From positions 2,232,001 through 2,296,000 of the forward strand of contig NZ_AP012547.1 in NCBI RefSeq assembly GCF_000828635.1: a stretch of DNA of 64,000 nucleotides, given 5' to 3'. The notes under the pieces were generated by a model. That model saw only the letters and a list, made by a program, of their open reading frames with translations, was not told the origin of the DNA and did not search any database. The DNA is from Sulfuritalea hydrogenivorans sk43H. GTDB lineage: Bacteria; Pseudomonadota; Gammaproteobacteria; Burkholderiales; Rhodocyclaceae. Of the stretch, positions 24,740-34,716 are shown piece after piece (position 1 is the first letter of the stretch; each line of letters starts with the position of its first letter). A program made the position numbers and the translations under genes.

Positions 24740-26529
24740 TTGTCACCCACGCGCAGCACGGCAAGGAAGGCTTCCTGGGGAATTTCGACGCTGCCGACCT
24801 GCTTCATGCGCTTCTTGCCGGCCTTCTGCTTTTCCAGCAGCTTCTTCTTGCGCGTGATGTCGCCGCCGTAGCACTTGGCCAGCACGTCCTTGCGCATGGC
24901 CTTGACGTTTTCGCGGGCGATGATGGTCGAGCCGATCGCGGCCTGGATGGCGACGTCGTACATCTGGCGCGGAATCAGCTCGCGCATCTTGGCGGCCAGT
25001 TCGCGGCCGCGATACGGCGCGTTGGCGCGATGCACGATCAGCGACAGGGCGTCGACCTTGTCGCCGTTGATCAGCACGTCGAGCTTGACCACGTCCGCCG
25101 CCCGGTACTCCTTGAACTCGTAGTCGAGCGAGGCGTAGCCGCGCGACACGGATTTGAGCTTGTCGAAGAAATCCATCACCACTTCGGCCATCGGCATGTC
25201 GTAGGTGAGTTGCACCTGGCGGCCGTGGTAGGCCATGTTCACCTGCGAGCCGCGCTTCTGCTCGCACAGGGTGATGACCGCGCCGAGGTACTCTTGCGGC
25301 ACGAAAATCTTGGTGGTGATGATGGGCTCGCGGATTTCCTCCATCTTCTGCACTTCCGGCAGCTTGGCCGGATTCTCCACCTGGATCGTGCTGCCGTCGC
25401 GCATCAGCACTTCGTACACCACGGTGGGCGCGGTTGTGATCAGGTCCTGGTCGAACTCGCGCTCGAGGCGCTCCTGGACGATTTCCATGTGCAGGAGGCC
25501 GAGGAAGCCGCAGCGGAAGCCGAAGCCGAGCGCCTGCGAGACTTCCGGCTCGTAGTGCAGCGAGGCATCGTTGAGCTTGAGCTTTTCCAGCGAGTCGCGC
25601 AGGCTGTCGTACTGATTGGATTCGATCGGATACAGCCCGGCGAACACCTGCGACTTGATTTCCTTGAAGCCGGGCAGCGCCTGGGCGGCTCGTCGATCGG
25701 CGATGGTCACCGTGTCGCCTACCTTGGCGGCGTCAAGTTCCTTGATGCCGGAAATGATGAAGCCGACCTCGCCGGCGCGCAATTCGGGGCGGGTTACCGA
25801 CTTCGGCGTGAATACGCCGACCTGTTCGCACAGGTGCTGCGAGCCTTCCGCCATCAGCAGGATCTTGTCCTTGGCGCGCAGCGTGCCATCCACCACGCGC
25901 ACCAGCATCACCACGCCGACATAGTTGTCGAACCACGAGTCGATGATCAGCGCCTTCAGCGGCGCCACCGGATCGCCCTTGGGCGGCGGGATGCGGGCGA
26001 TGACAGCTTCCAGCACATCATCGACGCCGAGGCCGGTCTTGGCCGAGCAGAGGATCGCCTCGGTGGCATCGATGCCGATCACGTCCTCGATTTCCTGGCG
26101 CGCGTTGTCGGGGTCGGCGGCCGGCAGGTCGATCTTGTTCAGAACGGGAACCACCTCGACGCCGAGTTCGATCGCCGTGTAGCAGTTCGCCACGGTCTGT
26201 GCCTCGACACCCTGCGAGGCATCGACCACCAGCAGCGCGCCTTCGCAGGCGGACAGCGAACGGCTGACTTCATAGGAGAAGTCCACGTGCCCCGGCGTGT
26301 CGATCAGGTTCAGGTTGTAGGTTTTTCCGTCGCGCGCCGTGTAGGAGAGCGCCGCGGTCTGCGCCTTGATGGTGATGCCGCGCTCGCGTTCGATGTCCAT
26401 CGAGTCGAGCACTTGCGCTTCCATCTCGCGGTCGGACAAGCCGCCGCAGCGATGGATGATGCGATCGGCCAGGGTCGATTTGCCGTGGTCGATGTGGGCG
26501 ATGATGGAGAAGTTGCGGATGTGATCCAT
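24736..26529 (-). CDS. lepA: Elongation factor 4 (LepA)
   Basis: 597 residues from the ATG of [19 protein letters not shown], the standard LepA start and length. An in-frame ATG eight codons upstream falls inside a hairpin with a T-run (26539-26572) and is unlikely. G1 is [10 protein letters not shown]3 DTPGHVDF and G4 NKIDL. LepA is a ribosome-dependent GTPase that helps translation and initiation under stress. It heads the lepA-to-nagZ operon. Confidence 0.96.
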   Translation of the reverse strand: MDHIRNFSIIAHIDHGKSTLADRIIHRCGGLSDREMEAQVLDSMDIERERGITIKAQTAALSYTARDGKTYNLNLIDTPGHVDFSYEVSRSLSACEGALLVVDASQGVEAQTVANCYTAIELGVEVVPVLNKIDLPAADPDNARQEIEDVIGIDATEAILCSAKTGLGVDDVLEAVIARIPPPKGDPVAPLKALIIDSWFDNYVGVVMLVRVVDGTLRAKDKILLMAEGSQHLCEQVGVFTPKSVTRPELRAGEVGFIISGIKELDAAKVGDTVTIADRRAAQALPGFKEIKSQVFAGLYPIESNQYDSLRDSLEKLKLNDASLHYEPEVSQALGFGFRCGFLGLLHMEIVQERLEREFDQDLITTAPTVVYEVLMRDGSTIQVENPAKLPEVQKMEEIREPIITTKIFVPQEYLGAVITLCEQKRGSQVNMAYHGRQVQLTYDMPMAEVVMDFFDKLKSVSRGYASLDYEFKEYRAADVVKLDVLINGDKVDALSLIVHRANAPYRGRELAAKMRELIPRQMYDVAIQAAIGSTIIARENVKAMRKDVLAKCYGGDITRKKKLLEKQKAGKKRMKQVGSVEIPQEAFLAVLRVGDK

Positions 26530-26538
26530 GGGGTCAAC

Positions 26539-26572
26539 AAAAAAGGTGCTCATTCAAACCCTTGAGCACCTT
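26539..26572 (-). terminator. Terminator-like hairpin just upstream of lepA
   Basis: On the minus strand AAGGTGCTC and GAGCACCTT pair over 9 bases around a 12-base loop, followed by six Ts. It ends the degQ/glutaredoxin transcript or attenuates read-through into lepA. Only about 10 bases separate the T-run from the lepA start codon. Confidence 0.75.
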
Positions 26573-26608
26573 GGAGGAGGCCGAAAAGCAAGGCGCGGAT
26601 TTTAGCCT

Positions 26609-26675
26609 AAAACGACGTTTCAGTGCAGGCTAATGCCTGCGAATGCAGGCGTTACGCCGAAACTAAAGTCGTTTT
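26609..26675 (-). repeat. Repeat R2, copy A
   Basis: Outer arms AAAACGAC/GTCGTTTT (26609-26616, 26668-26675), inner arms GCCTGC/GCAGGC, and the family words AGTTTCGGC and TTAGCCTGCACTGAAAC when read on the minus strand. The right arm overlaps the last codons of the glutaredoxin gene. Confidence 0.75.
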
Positions 26676-26983
26676 AAATACTCACGCACTTTCGCCGCGT
26701 CGAGGAAGTAGTGACAGAGTTCGCGACCCTCGCCGTCGACCAGCACCGGCACCAGTTCGTCGTATTTCGCTTCGAGCGCGGGATCGGCATCGACATCCAG
26801 CACCTCGATCCCGAAATGCGGCACGCCCGGCTCGCCGCGCAGGGCTTCCAGCGCGGCGAGCATGTCGTGGCACAGATGGCAGTAGTCGCGGCTGAACAAT
26901 TGCAGCCGCGGCGACGGGCGATCCTCCGCAGCGCTATTTTTCAGATACGCCCTTGATGGTGATGAAGGTCTGTGAATCGCCAC
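26663..26983 (-). CDS. Glutaredoxin-family thioredoxin-fold protein
   Basis: Up to 106 residues. The redox motif CHLC follows LFSRDY, and the fold continues through VPHFGIEVLDVDADPAL and VPVLVDG. The start is uncertain: the ATG at 26983 lies 50 bases inside degQ, while the conserved part begins near RLQLFSRDYC, where only TTG or CTG codons are available. The last four codons are part of repeat R2. A general thiol-disulfide role is likely. Confidence 0.78.
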   Translation of the reverse strand: MAIHRPSSPSRAYLKNSAAEDRPSPRLQLFSRDYCHLCHDMLAALEALRGEPGVPHFGIEVLDVDADPALEAKYDELVPVLVDGEGRELCHYFLDAAKVREYLKRL

Positions 26984-28367
26984 GCCGCACCAGCAGCGTG
27001 ATCGTGGCGCTCTTGTCGACGCCCTGCAGCAGCTCGTTGAACTGCGGCAGGGATTTGACGTCGGACTGGACGCCCTTGATGATCACCGACAGGATGATGT
27101 CGCCGGAGCGCAGATCGGTGCGCGTGCCGCCGTTCCTGACTTCCTCGACGATCAGGCCATGCTGGATGCCCAGCGCCCGCCTCTGCTCCGCGGTGGGCGT
27201 CACCAGCACCAGACCCAGCCGATTGCTCACCTGAGGTTCGGCCGGCTTGCCGCCGCGGCTGGCGCTGCGCATGCCACCTTCATCGTCGGGTATCTCGCCG
27301 ACGGTTGCAGTCAGGTCGCGGCTGGCCCCCTTGCGCCAGACCTGCACCACGACCTTGCTGCCGGGTTTGGTCGACCCCACCATGCGCGGCAGGTCGCCGG
27401 ATTCGGCGACGGGCTTGCCGTCGAACTTGAGGATGATGTCGCCGACCTCAATCCCGGCCTTGTCGGCCGCCGCCCCTTTTTCCACCGAGGCGACCAGGGC
27501 ACCCTGCGGCTTGCCCAGGTTGAAGGACTCGGCCAGGTCCTTGCTCACCTCCTGGATGCCGATGCCCAGCCGCCCGCGGCTGACCTTGCCCTTGTTCTTC
27601 AGCTGGCCCTGGACATCCATCGCCAGGTCAATCGGGATCGCGAAGGACACGCCGATCGAGCCGCCGGAACGTGAATAGATCTGCGAATTGATGCCCACCA
27701 CTTCGCCCTTCATGTTGAACAGCGGCCCGCCGGAATTGCCCGGATTGATCGCCACGTCGGTCTGGATGAAAGGCACGAAATTCTCGTGCGCCAGCGAACG
27801 GCCCTTGGCGCTGACAATGCCGGCGGTGACGGTATTCTCGAAGCCGAAGGGCGAGCCGATTGCCACTACCCATTCGCCGACCTTGAGCTTGACGGAATCA
27901 CCCAGCTTGGCCACCTGCAGGTTGCTGGCCTCGATCTTGATCAGCGCCACGTCGGTGCGCTTGTCGGCACCCAGCACCTTGGCCTTGAACTCGCGCTTGT
28001 CGGTCAGCTTGACCAGCACCTCGTCGGCGCCATCGACGACATGGGCGTTGGTCAGGATGTGGCCGTCGGCGCTGATGATGAAACCGGAACCGAGCGAGCG
28101 GCTCTTGAACTCCTGCGGCACGCCGGGGAAATTCGGAATCTGGCCCGGAAAGAAGCGACGCAGGAGCTCCTGCATCGATTCGTCCCCCTCGAACTGGAAC
28201 GGGTGAACACCACGACGGCCCTTGATGACCTGGGTGGTGCTGATATTCACCACGGTCGCACCCTGCTTCTCGACCAGTTCGGTGAAGTCAGGCAGATCGC
28301 GCGCCTGCACCTGCAGCGAAACCACCGAGGAAAAAACCACTGCGAGCAAAACGAGAAGTTTCTTCAT
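26934..28367 (-). CDS. Periplasmic serine protease of the Do family (DegQ/MucD)
   Basis: 477 residues. A signal peptide (about 1-22, ending VQA) precedes a trypsin-like domain with the triad in NAHVV, RTDVALIKI and GNSGGPLF, then two PDZ domains (about 260-355 and 385-475). It degrades or refolds damaged envelope proteins. AAGGAG lies 5 bases before the ATG. It is coupled by ATGA to rseC, so the sigma-E regulon genes rpoE-rseA-rseB-rseC-degQ form one unit, as mucD follows algU-mucABC in pseudomonads. Confidence 0.95.
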   Translation of the reverse strand: MKKLLVLLAVVFSSVVSLQVQARDLPDFTELVEKQGATVVNISTTQVIKGRRGVHPFQFEGDESMQELLRRFFPGQIPNFPGVPQEFKSRSLGSGFIISADGHILTNAHVVDGADEVLVKLTDKREFKAKVLGADKRTDVALIKIEASNLQVAKLGDSVKLKVGEWVVAIGSPFGFENTVTAGIVSAKGRSLAHENFVPFIQTDVAINPGNSGGPLFNMKGEVVGINSQIYSRSGGSIGVSFAIPIDLAMDVQGQLKNKGKVSRGRLGIGIQEVSKDLAESFNLGKPQGALVASVEKGAAADKAGIEVGDIILKFDGKPVAESGDLPRMVGSTKPGSKVVVQVWRKGASRDLTATVGEIPDDEGGMRSASRGGKPAEPQVSNRLGLVLVTPTAEQRRALGIQHGLIVEEVRNGGTRTDLRSGDIILSVIIKGVQSDVKSLPQFNELLQGVDKSATITLLVRRGDSQTFITIKGVSEK

Positions 28368-28810
28368 GACGACTCCTTGAAACGTACTTCCTGGGTTTGA
28401 ACATCCAACGATAAAAAACTGTCCTGACGCCGCGCACGAAGCTCTTTGAAGCGCAACAGCACGAGACCGCAACCGAGGCCGGCAAGGGTTCCCATCGCGG
28501 CCCATGCGTCGCCGCCCGCGGTTTGCCCGACGACGGCGCCGGCGATGGCCAGCAACACCGGCAGTACATATGAGGCCAAGGAGGCGCGCCACAAGGTGCC
28601 GTCGGCCACGGTCAGTTGCACGCGGTCGCCGATCCGGGCGCCGATCCTGTTTTCCAGCCGATAGCGGCGTGGCCCCGCGCTCAAGCCGAGCAGGCTGTCC
28701 TGACAGGCATCGGTATTCTTGCAACTGCCGCAAGCGGGTGCACGACCGGGGACTTCAACCCAGACCTCGTTGCCCGAGGCTTCGACCACGACCGCATCGC
28801 ACTGGCTCAT
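28364..28810 (-). CDS. rseC: RseC/MucC-family protein
   Basis: 148 residues. The cysteine cluster CGSCKNTDACQ lies near residue 26, and two membrane helices (about 75-95 and 100-118) follow. RseC modulates sigma-E signalling and, in some bacteria, supports SoxR reduction. It overlaps rseB (ATGA-type) and degQ. Confidence 0.88.
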   Translation of the reverse strand: MSQCDAVVVEASGNEVWVEVPGRAPACGSCKNTDACQDSLLGLSAGPRRYRLENRIGARIGDRVQLTVADGTLWRASLASYVLPVLLAIAGAVVGQTAGGDAWAAMGTLAGLGCGLVLLRFKELRARRQDSFLSLDVQTQEVRFKESS

Positions 28811-29778
28811 TTGCGTCTCCGCTCGATGCCGTCGCCAAGCCGCCTGACTGCAAGCGCCGGCACCTCGCCCATGACGACCAGTCGATGCTCGCCCAAGTGG
28901 CGCCGATACACATTGACCGGGCCGACCGTGGACATGGTGTCGGCTTCCCCTGCCGAACCGCCCGGCTCGATGAATACCGAGATCGATGCCAGCCCATCGG
29001 AAAACACCACATGAAGGCTCTCCGGATTCCCGGGCGCCGTCTGTCGCTTCATGGCCGCAACCTTGCGAAATCCCGGCAGCGCGGCACGGAAACCCCACCC
29101 CATTTCTTCGGGGTTCACCTCGGTCGCCCGCACCTGCTGCACCCGTACGCGCTCGCTGTCGAAACGCGGCTTCAGTGCCCCCTGTTCAAGCGGCCCGCCA
29201 ATCTTGACCTGGGTAAAAGCAAAGGACTCGAGCGTCTCGCCGCGTTCGCCGAGCAGGCTGGCCTTCAGCAACAAGCCGCTGGCATCGTCCATCCAGAACT
29301 CATGGCCATAACGCAACTCGTCGCGCGGCTCCAGCAGCACGGCCCGGCTCTTCATGCCCGCGACCCGCCCCAGGCCGCCGCTGCGAATTGCATAGTGCTC
29401 CGGCAAGCCGCCCAAACCGGCAGGCAGCAGGGTGGGGAACCCGCGCTTGCTCGACCGGTTCTCGATGATCAGGAGCTTTTCTTCCGGGAAAAAGCATTTC
29501 ACTTCCGTGCCGGCGCGCAACACCTCCCGCGGACTCCCGTCAAGCGCTTCGATCCGCTCGACTTCGAGACCGTTGTTCGCGGAATGTGCAATGCGCGAGC
29601 TATCGACCTTGCCGCCGCTGCGATAGACGAATGTACCGCTGTAGGTCAGTTGCCGCGAGCCTTGCGCAATGCGTTGCAGCAAGGCCAGCCCATCGTCGGC
29701 CAGGGCCGGCACAGCCAGCAGCACGGGGCTCAGCACAATCCCGAAGAATGCCGGCAGCAAGGCGCGAACCACGGCCAT
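28807..29778 (-). CDS. rseB: Sigma-E regulatory protein RseB/MucB
   Basis: 323 residues. A signal peptide (about 1-26, ending VPALA) is followed by the two-domain RseB fold, with LTYSGTFVYRSGGKVDSSRI and LPEHYAIRSGGLGRVAGM typical. RseB binds periplasmic RseA and shields it from DegS, responding to mislocalised lipoproteins or LPS. Its ATG overlaps the rseA stop (TGATG). Confidence 0.92.
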   Translation of the reverse strand: MAVVRALLPAFFGIVLSPVLLAVPALADDGLALLQRIAQGSRQLTYSGTFVYRSGGKVDSSRIAHSANNGLEVERIEALDGSPREVLRAGTEVKCFFPEEKLLIIENRSSKRGFPTLLPAGLGGLPEHYAIRSGGLGRVAGMKSRAVLLEPRDELRYGHEFWMDDASGLLLKASLLGERGETLESFAFTQVKIGGPLEQGALKPRFDSERVRVQQVRATEVNPEEMGWGFRAALPGFRKVAAMKRQTAPGNPESLHVVFSDGLASISVFIEPGGSAGEADTMSTVGPVNVYRRHLGEHRLVVMGEVPALAVRRLGDGIERRRK

Positions 29779-30293
29779 CAGCGGCCCTCGCCCGAAGCGG
29801 CAACGGTGCGTATGTTGCGCGCACCGCCAACCATGGGGCCGCCCGGCGCATAGGCCTGATGCGCCACCAGATATTCCTGCAAACGCGGCGTCGACTGCGA
29901 GCTTGCCGGCATCGACCCCGCTGCCGGTCCCGGCTTCGCGGTCGCCAGCGCAAGCTGCCGGGCCGGAGCCGTGTCGCCGCTCGGCGCCAGTACCAGCCAG
30001 GCGACTACCGCCACGCCAGCGGCGGATGCGGCGAGCGCCAATGCCGGCCGCTGCCATTCGAGCGTCCGACGCGGCGCGGGCGCCATCACGGTGGGTTCCA
30101 GTTCGATTGCCGACATCACGCGGGAAGCCACATCGATGTCGAGTCCGCGCTCGCCGCGCAAGGCCGCGCCGATCAACTGGCAATCGCACCATTCGCTGCG
30201 CAGTTCCTTCTTGCGCTTCAGTTCGCGGAATATCTCGGCAATCTCGTGGCTTTCGAGCTCACCATCCATCAGGGCCGAAATTCGTGTCTTCAT
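29778..30293 (-). CDS. rseA: Anti-sigma-E factor RseA
   Basis: 171 residues from the ATG in MKTRISALMDGELE; a GTG or ATG ten codons upstream is less typical. The N-terminal anti-sigma domain (about 1-75) is cytoplasmic, one helix (ALALAASAAGVAVVAWLVL) crosses the membrane, and a short periplasmic part follows. It holds RpoE inactive until cleaved by DegS and RseP. Confidence 0.9.
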   Translation of the reverse strand: MKTRISALMDGELESHEIAEIFRELKRKKELRSEWCDCQLIGAALRGERGLDIDVASRVMSAIELEPTVMAPAPRRTLEWQRPALALAASAAGVAVVAWLVLAPSGDTAPARQLALATAKPGPAAGSMPASSQSTPRLQEYLVAHQAYAPGGPMVGGARNIRTVAASGEGR

Positions 30294-30297
30294 GTCG

Positions 30298-30897
30298 TCA
30301 CCATCTCTTGTCCGGGGCTGCATCGAGCAAAGGCTTCAATCTGACCGAAATCGCGTCGCGCGCGCGGAAAATCCGCGAACGCACGGTGCCGATCGGACAA
30401 TCCATCACTTGCGCAATTTCCTCATACGACAAACCATCAATTTCGCGCAGGACAATCGCCGTGCGCAACTCCTCGGGCAGCGCTTCCATCGCCGCATTCA
30501 CCGTCTGGCCGATCTGCTTCGTCATCAGCAGGCGCTCCGGGGTATCCGTGTCGCGCAACAGATCCGCCTCCTCGTAGCTTTCCGCTTCTTCGCTATCGAC
30601 CCCGGTCGTCGCCGAAGCTCGCCGGCCATGGGTCACCAGCCAGTTCTTTGCGGTATTGACGCCAATCCGGTACAGCCAGGTATAAAACGCGCTGTCGTTG
30701 CGAAAACCCGGCAACGCCCGGTAGGCCCGAATGAAACTGTCCTGGACAATATCCTCCACCTCGGCCGAATCACGCACCATGCGCCCGACCAGACGCGCGA
30801 GCTTGCGCTGGTACTTGGCAACCAGCAGGCCGAAAGCCTGCTTGTCACCCGCCTGCACCCGCTCGACCAGTATCCGGTCTGCTTCGCGATCACCCAT
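30298..30897 (-). CDS. rpoE: RNA polymerase sigma-E factor
   Basis: 199 residues from the ATG of MGDREADRILVERVQAGD. Region 2 (LVAKYQRKLARLVGRMVRDSAEVEDIVQDSFIRAYRAL) and region 4 (LREIDGLSYEEIAQVMDCPIGTVRSRIFRARDAI) are intact, as in ECF sigma factors. It directs the envelope stress response. It heads the rpoE-rseA-rseB-rseC-degQ operon and is divergent from nadB. Confidence 0.96.
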   Translation of the reverse strand: MGDREADRILVERVQAGDKQAFGLLVAKYQRKLARLVGRMVRDSAEVEDIVQDSFIRAYRALPGFRNDSAFYTWLYRIGVNTAKNWLVTHGRRASATTGVDSEEAESYEEADLLRDTDTPERLLMTKQIGQTVNAAMEALPEELRTAIVLREIDGLSYEEIAQVMDCPIGTVRSRIFRARDAISVRLKPLLDAAPDKRW

Positions 30898-31082
30898 GGG
30901 CTTTGCTGTTTGTTCTCGCCAGATGAAAAAATGCGCGGTTCCGATTTGACCGCAAGCGAGTATAACAAGCCACTCCACCCACTTTCCCGCTGCTCCGGCC
31001 ACTCCGACGCCGGCCGTTGCCCACACTGACCGAAGGCCTTCGAAATAGTTCCACGTTTGGGGCAATGATATAGTCCCGCCCC

Positions 31083-32675
31083 ATGAATACAGCCGCCATC
31101 CAGCATTTCGACGTCCTCATCATCGGCAGTGGCCTCGCGGGCCAGTCGCTGGCATTGCGGCTCGCCGATACCCGCCGCGTCGCGCTGGTAACCAAGAAAT
31201 CGCTGACGGATTCCGCCTCGGCCTGGGCGCAGGGCGGCATCGCCGCGGTCCTCGATCCGGCCGACAGCGTCGCGGCCCACATCGACGATACCTTCACGGC
31301 GGGCGCCGGCCTGTGCGATCCGACCGCCACCCGCTTCGTGGTCGAACATGGCCGCGAAGCCATCGAATGGCTGATCGGGCGCGGCGTTCCATTCACCCCC
31401 GACGAATCGCCGCTGGGTTTCCATCTGACCCGCGAAGGCGGCCACGGCCAGCGCCGCATCATCCATGCGGCGGATGCGACGGGGACCGCCGTGCAGGAAA
31501 CCCTGACCGAGCAGGTGAAAAAACATCCGAACATAACGGTTCTGGAGCGGCACATCGCGGTCGACCTGATCACGGCGGCCAAGCTTGGCCTGCCCCGCAA
31601 TCGCTGCCTCGGCGCCTATGTGCTGGACATTGCCCGCGATCGCGTGCTGACCCTCGGCGCCAGCCACACGGCACTGGCCACCGGCGGCGCCGGCAAGGTC
31701 TATCTCTACACCACGAATCCCGACACCGCCACCGGCGACGGGGTGGCCATGGCCTGGCGCGCCGGTTGCCGGGTGGCAAACATGGAATTCATCCAGTTCC
31801 ATCCGACCTGCCTCTACCACCCGCACGCCAAGTCCTTCCTGATTTCGGAAGCCCTGCGCGGCGAGGGCGGCCTGCTGCGCCTGCCCGACGGTACGCGCTT
31901 CATGCCCGACCACGACAGCCGCGCCGAACTCGCGCCGCGCGACATCGTGGCCCGCGCCATCGACTTCGAAATGAAGCGTCACGGCATTGACTGCGTCTTC
32001 CTCGACATGACGCACAAGCCGGCCGACTTTCTCAAGGATCATTTCCCGACCATCCTCGCCCGCTGCCTGGAACTGGGCATCGACATCACCCGCGAACCGA
32101 TTCCGGTGGTGCCCGCCGCGCACTACACCTGCGGCGGCGTGGTCACCGACATGGCGGCGCGCACCGACCTCGGCGGGCTGTATGCGATCGGCGAAACGAC
32201 ATTCACCGGACTGCACGGCGCCAATCGCCTGGCCTCCAATTCGCTGCTCGAATGCGTGGTGTTTTCAGCTTCGGCGGCGCAGGAGATTCTCGCCGCGCCG
32301 GTCGAGCCCCTGCCCCATCTGCCGCAGTGGGACGAAAGCCGGGTGCGCGATGCCGACGAAGAGATCGTCATCTCCCACAACTGGGCCGAACTGCGTCGCT
32401 TCATGTGGGACTACGTCGGCATCGTCCGCACCAACAAGCGGCTGGAACGCGCCCTGCACCGCATCAGGCTGCTGGAAAGGGAAATCGAGGAGTACTACGC
32501 GAACTATCGCGTCGGCAACGATCTCATCGAGCTGCGCAATCTGGTATTGACCGCGCATCTGATCGTGAAAAGCGCACAGCGCCGCCACGAAAGCCGCGGC
32601 CTCCACTTCAGCCGCGACTACCCGGAAACCCTGCCGCGCGCACTGGACACCGTGCTGCACCCGCGCCAGGGCTGA
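31083..32675 (+). CDS. nadB: L-aspartate oxidase
   Basis: 530 residues. The FAD-binding N terminus is [29 protein letters not shown] and [10 protein letters not shown] are family marks, and the C-terminal helical domain ends about residue 520. It oxidises aspartate to iminoaspartate, the first step of NAD synthesis with NadA. nadA and nadC are not nearby. The gene is divergent from rpoE. Confidence 0.96.
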   Translation: MNTAAIQHFDVLIIGSGLAGQSLALRLADTRRVALVTKKSLTDSASAWAQGGIAAVLDPADSVAAHIDDTFTAGAGLCDPTATRFVVEHGREAIEWLIGRGVPFTPDESPLGFHLTREGGHGQRRIIHAADATGTAVQETLTEQVKKHPNITVLERHIAVDLITAAKLGLPRNRCLGAYVLDIARDRVLTLGASHTALATGGAGKVYLYTTNPDTATGDGVAMAWRAGCRVANMEFIQFHPTCLYHPHAKSFLISEALRGEGGLLRLPDGTRFMPDHDSRAELAPRDIVARAIDFEMKRHGIDCVFLDMTHKPADFLKDHFPTILARCLELGIDITREPIPVVPAAHYTCGGVVTDMAARTDLGGLYAIGETTFTGLHGANRLASNSLLECVVFSASAAQEILAAPVEPLPHLPQWDESRVRDADEEIVISHNWAELRRFMWDYVGIVRTNKRLERALHRIRLLEREIEEYYANYRVGNDLIELRNLVLTAHLIVKSAQRRHESRGLHFSRDYPETLPRALDTVLHPRQG

Positions 32676-32687
32676 GCCCGGAATACT

Positions 32688-33110
32688 TCAGGCGGGCTGC
32701 GCCGCAGCCGAGCGCCAGCGCAGCCAGAGCCGCAACTGGCGAAAATCCTCTGCTGCAAGGCTGTCGGCAAGCAGCGTCAATGATCGCAGACGACCTTGTT
32801 GTCGATACAGCAGTACCACCAGGAACGGCAGCACCAGGGTATGCGGATGCACCGCGGCTTCGTTCGCCGTACCGCCAGCGCCGACTGTTTCAAGCCGGCC
32901 GTCGCCACGCAATACAAGCGCCTCCACCCGCTCCGTGCGGCGCACGCGCACCAGCGATGCCCCGATCGATAACAGCAAGGCGGCCGCCAGCCATGGAGGG
33001 AGCGTGGCAGCAAACACCGCGCCGGCCGCCACGACGTGTGCCAGGGACTGGATCAGCAGCAGGCGCCGGGAAGGTTTGAGCGAAACGGAAAACGGGGCGA
33101 CGGCCTTCAT
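32688..33110 (-). CDS. YgfX-like membrane protein
   Basis: 140 residues. Two hydrophobic segments (about 20-38 and 40-55) are followed by a beta-rich domain ending in LRLWLRWR, like the YgfX/CptA family found beside nadB and fabF in betaproteobacteria. E. coli YgfX was reported to affect cytoskeleton proteins; whether that holds here is unknown. Codons for VGAGGTA (32866-32886) coincide with repeat R1. Confidence 0.72.
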   Translation of the reverse strand: MKAVAPFSVSLKPSRRLLLIQSLAHVVAAGAVFAATLPPWLAAALLLSIGASLVRVRRTERVEALVLRGDGRLETVGAGGTANEAAVHPHTLVLPFLVVLLYRQQGRLRSLTLLADSLAAEDFRQLRLWLRWRSAAAQPA

Positions 33111-33122
33111 CGCCCGGCCTTG

Positions 33123-34358
33123 CTAGATGCGGCGGAAGACCAGAGAGCCGTTGGTACCGCCGAAGCCGAAATTGTTCTTCAGCGCCACGTCGATCTTCAT
33201 CGGCCGCGCCGTATTGGCGCAGTAGTCCAGGTCGCACTCCGGATCCTGGTTGAAGATGTTGATGGTCGGCGGCGAAATCTGGTGATGCACGGCAAGCACC
33301 GTGAACACCGATTCGAGTCCGCCGGCGCCGCCCAGCAGGTGGCCGGTCATCGACTTGGTCGAATTGACCACGGTTTTCTTCGCCGCATCGACGCCGAAGG
33401 CCAGCTTGATGGCCTCGGTTTCGTTCTTGTCGCCCAGCGGTGTCGAGGTGCCGTGGGCATTGACGTAGTGCACCTGGTCCGGATTGACACCGGCGTTCTT
33501 CATGGCGTTCACCATGCTCCGGCGCGGACCGTCGGTGTCGGGTGCGGTCATGTGGAAGGCATCGCCGCTCATGCCGAAGCCGGACAGCTCGGCGTAGATC
33601 TTCGCGCCGCGCGCCCGGGCATGTTCGTACTCTTCGAGCACCATGACGCCGGCGCCCTCGCCCATGACGAAACCGTCGCGATCCTTGTCCCAGGGACGGG
33701 AAGCAGTCGCCGGATCGTCGTTGCGCGTGGACAGGGCCTGGGCCGAAGCGAAGCCGCCCACGGCCAGCGCCGACACAGTCGCCTCGGCGCCGCCGCAAAC
33801 CATCGCGTCGGCATCGCCGTACTCGATCATCCGCGCCGACAGGCCGATCGCGTGCAGGCCCGTGGTGCAGGCCGTGACCACGGCAATGTTGGGCCCCTTG
33901 AGGCCGAACATGATCGACAGGTTGCCCGAGATCATGTTGCTGATGGTGCCCGGAATGAAGAAGGGCGAAATCTTGCGCGGACCGCCCGCCAGATAGTCGT
34001 TGTGCGTATCCTCGATCATCGGCAGGCCACCGATGCCGGAGCCGATGTTGACGCCGATGCGCTCGGCATCGGCCTGCGCCGTGTCGAGCCCGGCGTCGCG
34101 CAGCGCCTGGATGCCGGCCGCCATGCCGAAATGGATGAAGGTATCCATCCGGCGCGCTTCCTTCGCGGACAGGTAGGCGGTGACGTCGAAGTTCTTCACT
34201 TCGCCGGCAATCTGCGCCTTGAACGCCGCGGGATCGAACTTCGTGATGCGGCCGATCCCGCTCTTTCCGGCAAGCAGGTTGTCCCAGGCTTCGGGAACGC
34301 TATTCCCAACCGGCGAGACAAGTCCCAGACCGGTGACGACCACACGGCGTCGCGACAC
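33123..34358 (-). CDS. fabF: 3-oxoacyl-[ACP] synthase II
   Basis: 411 residues. The catalytic triad is cysteine in VVTACTTGLHAIG and two histidines in NAHGTSTPLGD and SMTGHLLGGAGG. It elongates acyl-ACP chains by condensation with malonyl-ACP. It is the last gene of the rpmF-plsX-fabHDG-acpP-fabF cluster, 38 bases after acpP. Confidence 0.97.
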   Translation of the reverse strand: MSRRRVVVTGLGLVSPVGNSVPEAWDNLLAGKSGIGRITKFDPAAFKAQIAGEVKNFDVTAYLSAKEARRMDTFIHFGMAAGIQALRDAGLDTAQADAERIGVNIGSGIGGLPMIEDTHNDYLAGGPRKISPFFIPGTISNMISGNLSIMFGLKGPNIAVVTACTTGLHAIGLSARMIEYGDADAMVCGGAEATVSALAVGGFASAQALSTRNDDPATASRPWDKDRDGFVMGEGAGVMVLEEYEHARARGAKIYAELSGFGMSGDAFHMTAPDTDGPRRSMVNAMKNAGVNPDQVHYVNAHGTSTPLGDKNETEAIKLAFGVDAAKKTVVNSTKSMTGHLLGGAGGLESVFTVLAVHHQISPPTINIFNQDPECDLDYCANTARPMKIDVALKNNFGFGGTNGSLVFRRI

Positions 34359-34396
34359 GATGAACTCCGAAAGAAAGGATTGAAACGGGGTGAGGA

Positions 34397-34636
34397 TTAC
34401 TTCTTGATGTTGGCGTTGACGTAGTCAACCGCCTGCTGCACGGTGGTGATCTTCTCCGCGTCTTCGTCGGGAATCTCGCACTCGAACTCTTCTTCCAGCG
34501 CCATCACCAGTTCCACGGTGTCGAGCGAGTCGGCACCGAGATCGTCCACGAAGTTGGATTCGTTCTTGATGTCGGCTTCATTGACGCCCAGTTGCTCGGC
34601 GACGATCTTCTTGACGCGTTGTTCGATGTTCTCCAT
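34397..34636 (-). CDS. acpP: Acyl carrier protein
   Basis: 79 residues, very acidic. The phosphopantetheine serine lies in [15 protein letters not shown]. It carries growing acyl chains for FabD, FabF, FabG and FabH encoded on both sides. AcpS, which activates it, is encoded at 20.0 kb. The upstream sequence has a strong GGAAGGAG-type ribosome site, fitting its high expression. Confidence 0.98.
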   Translation of the reverse strand: MENIEQRVKKIVAEQLGVNEADIKNESNFVDDLGADSLDTVELVMALEEEFECEIPDEDAEKITTVQQAVDYVNANIKK

Positions 34637-34690
34637 CTTGAAACTCCTTCCCTGATTTATCGGGTGGTAAAAAACCTGCTTATTTTAACA

Positions 34691-34716
34691 GCCTGATCCT
34701 CTCGCGGGAATCAGGC
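34691..34716 (-). terminator. Hairpin overlapping the fabG stop codon
   Basis: GCCTGAT (34691-34697) and ATCAGGC (34710-34716) pair perfectly on the minus strand, followed by a weak TGTTAAAAT run. It may partly end the fabG transcript before the strongly expressed acpP. Confidence 0.5.

Noticed and set aside
30897-30990. Sigma-E type promoter before rpoE (GGAACC with TCTGG)
   Set aside because: The spacing is only about 12-13 bases, shorter than the 15-19 needed, and the -10 match is weak. A TATACT on the minus strand at 30959-30964 lacks a good -35 partner.
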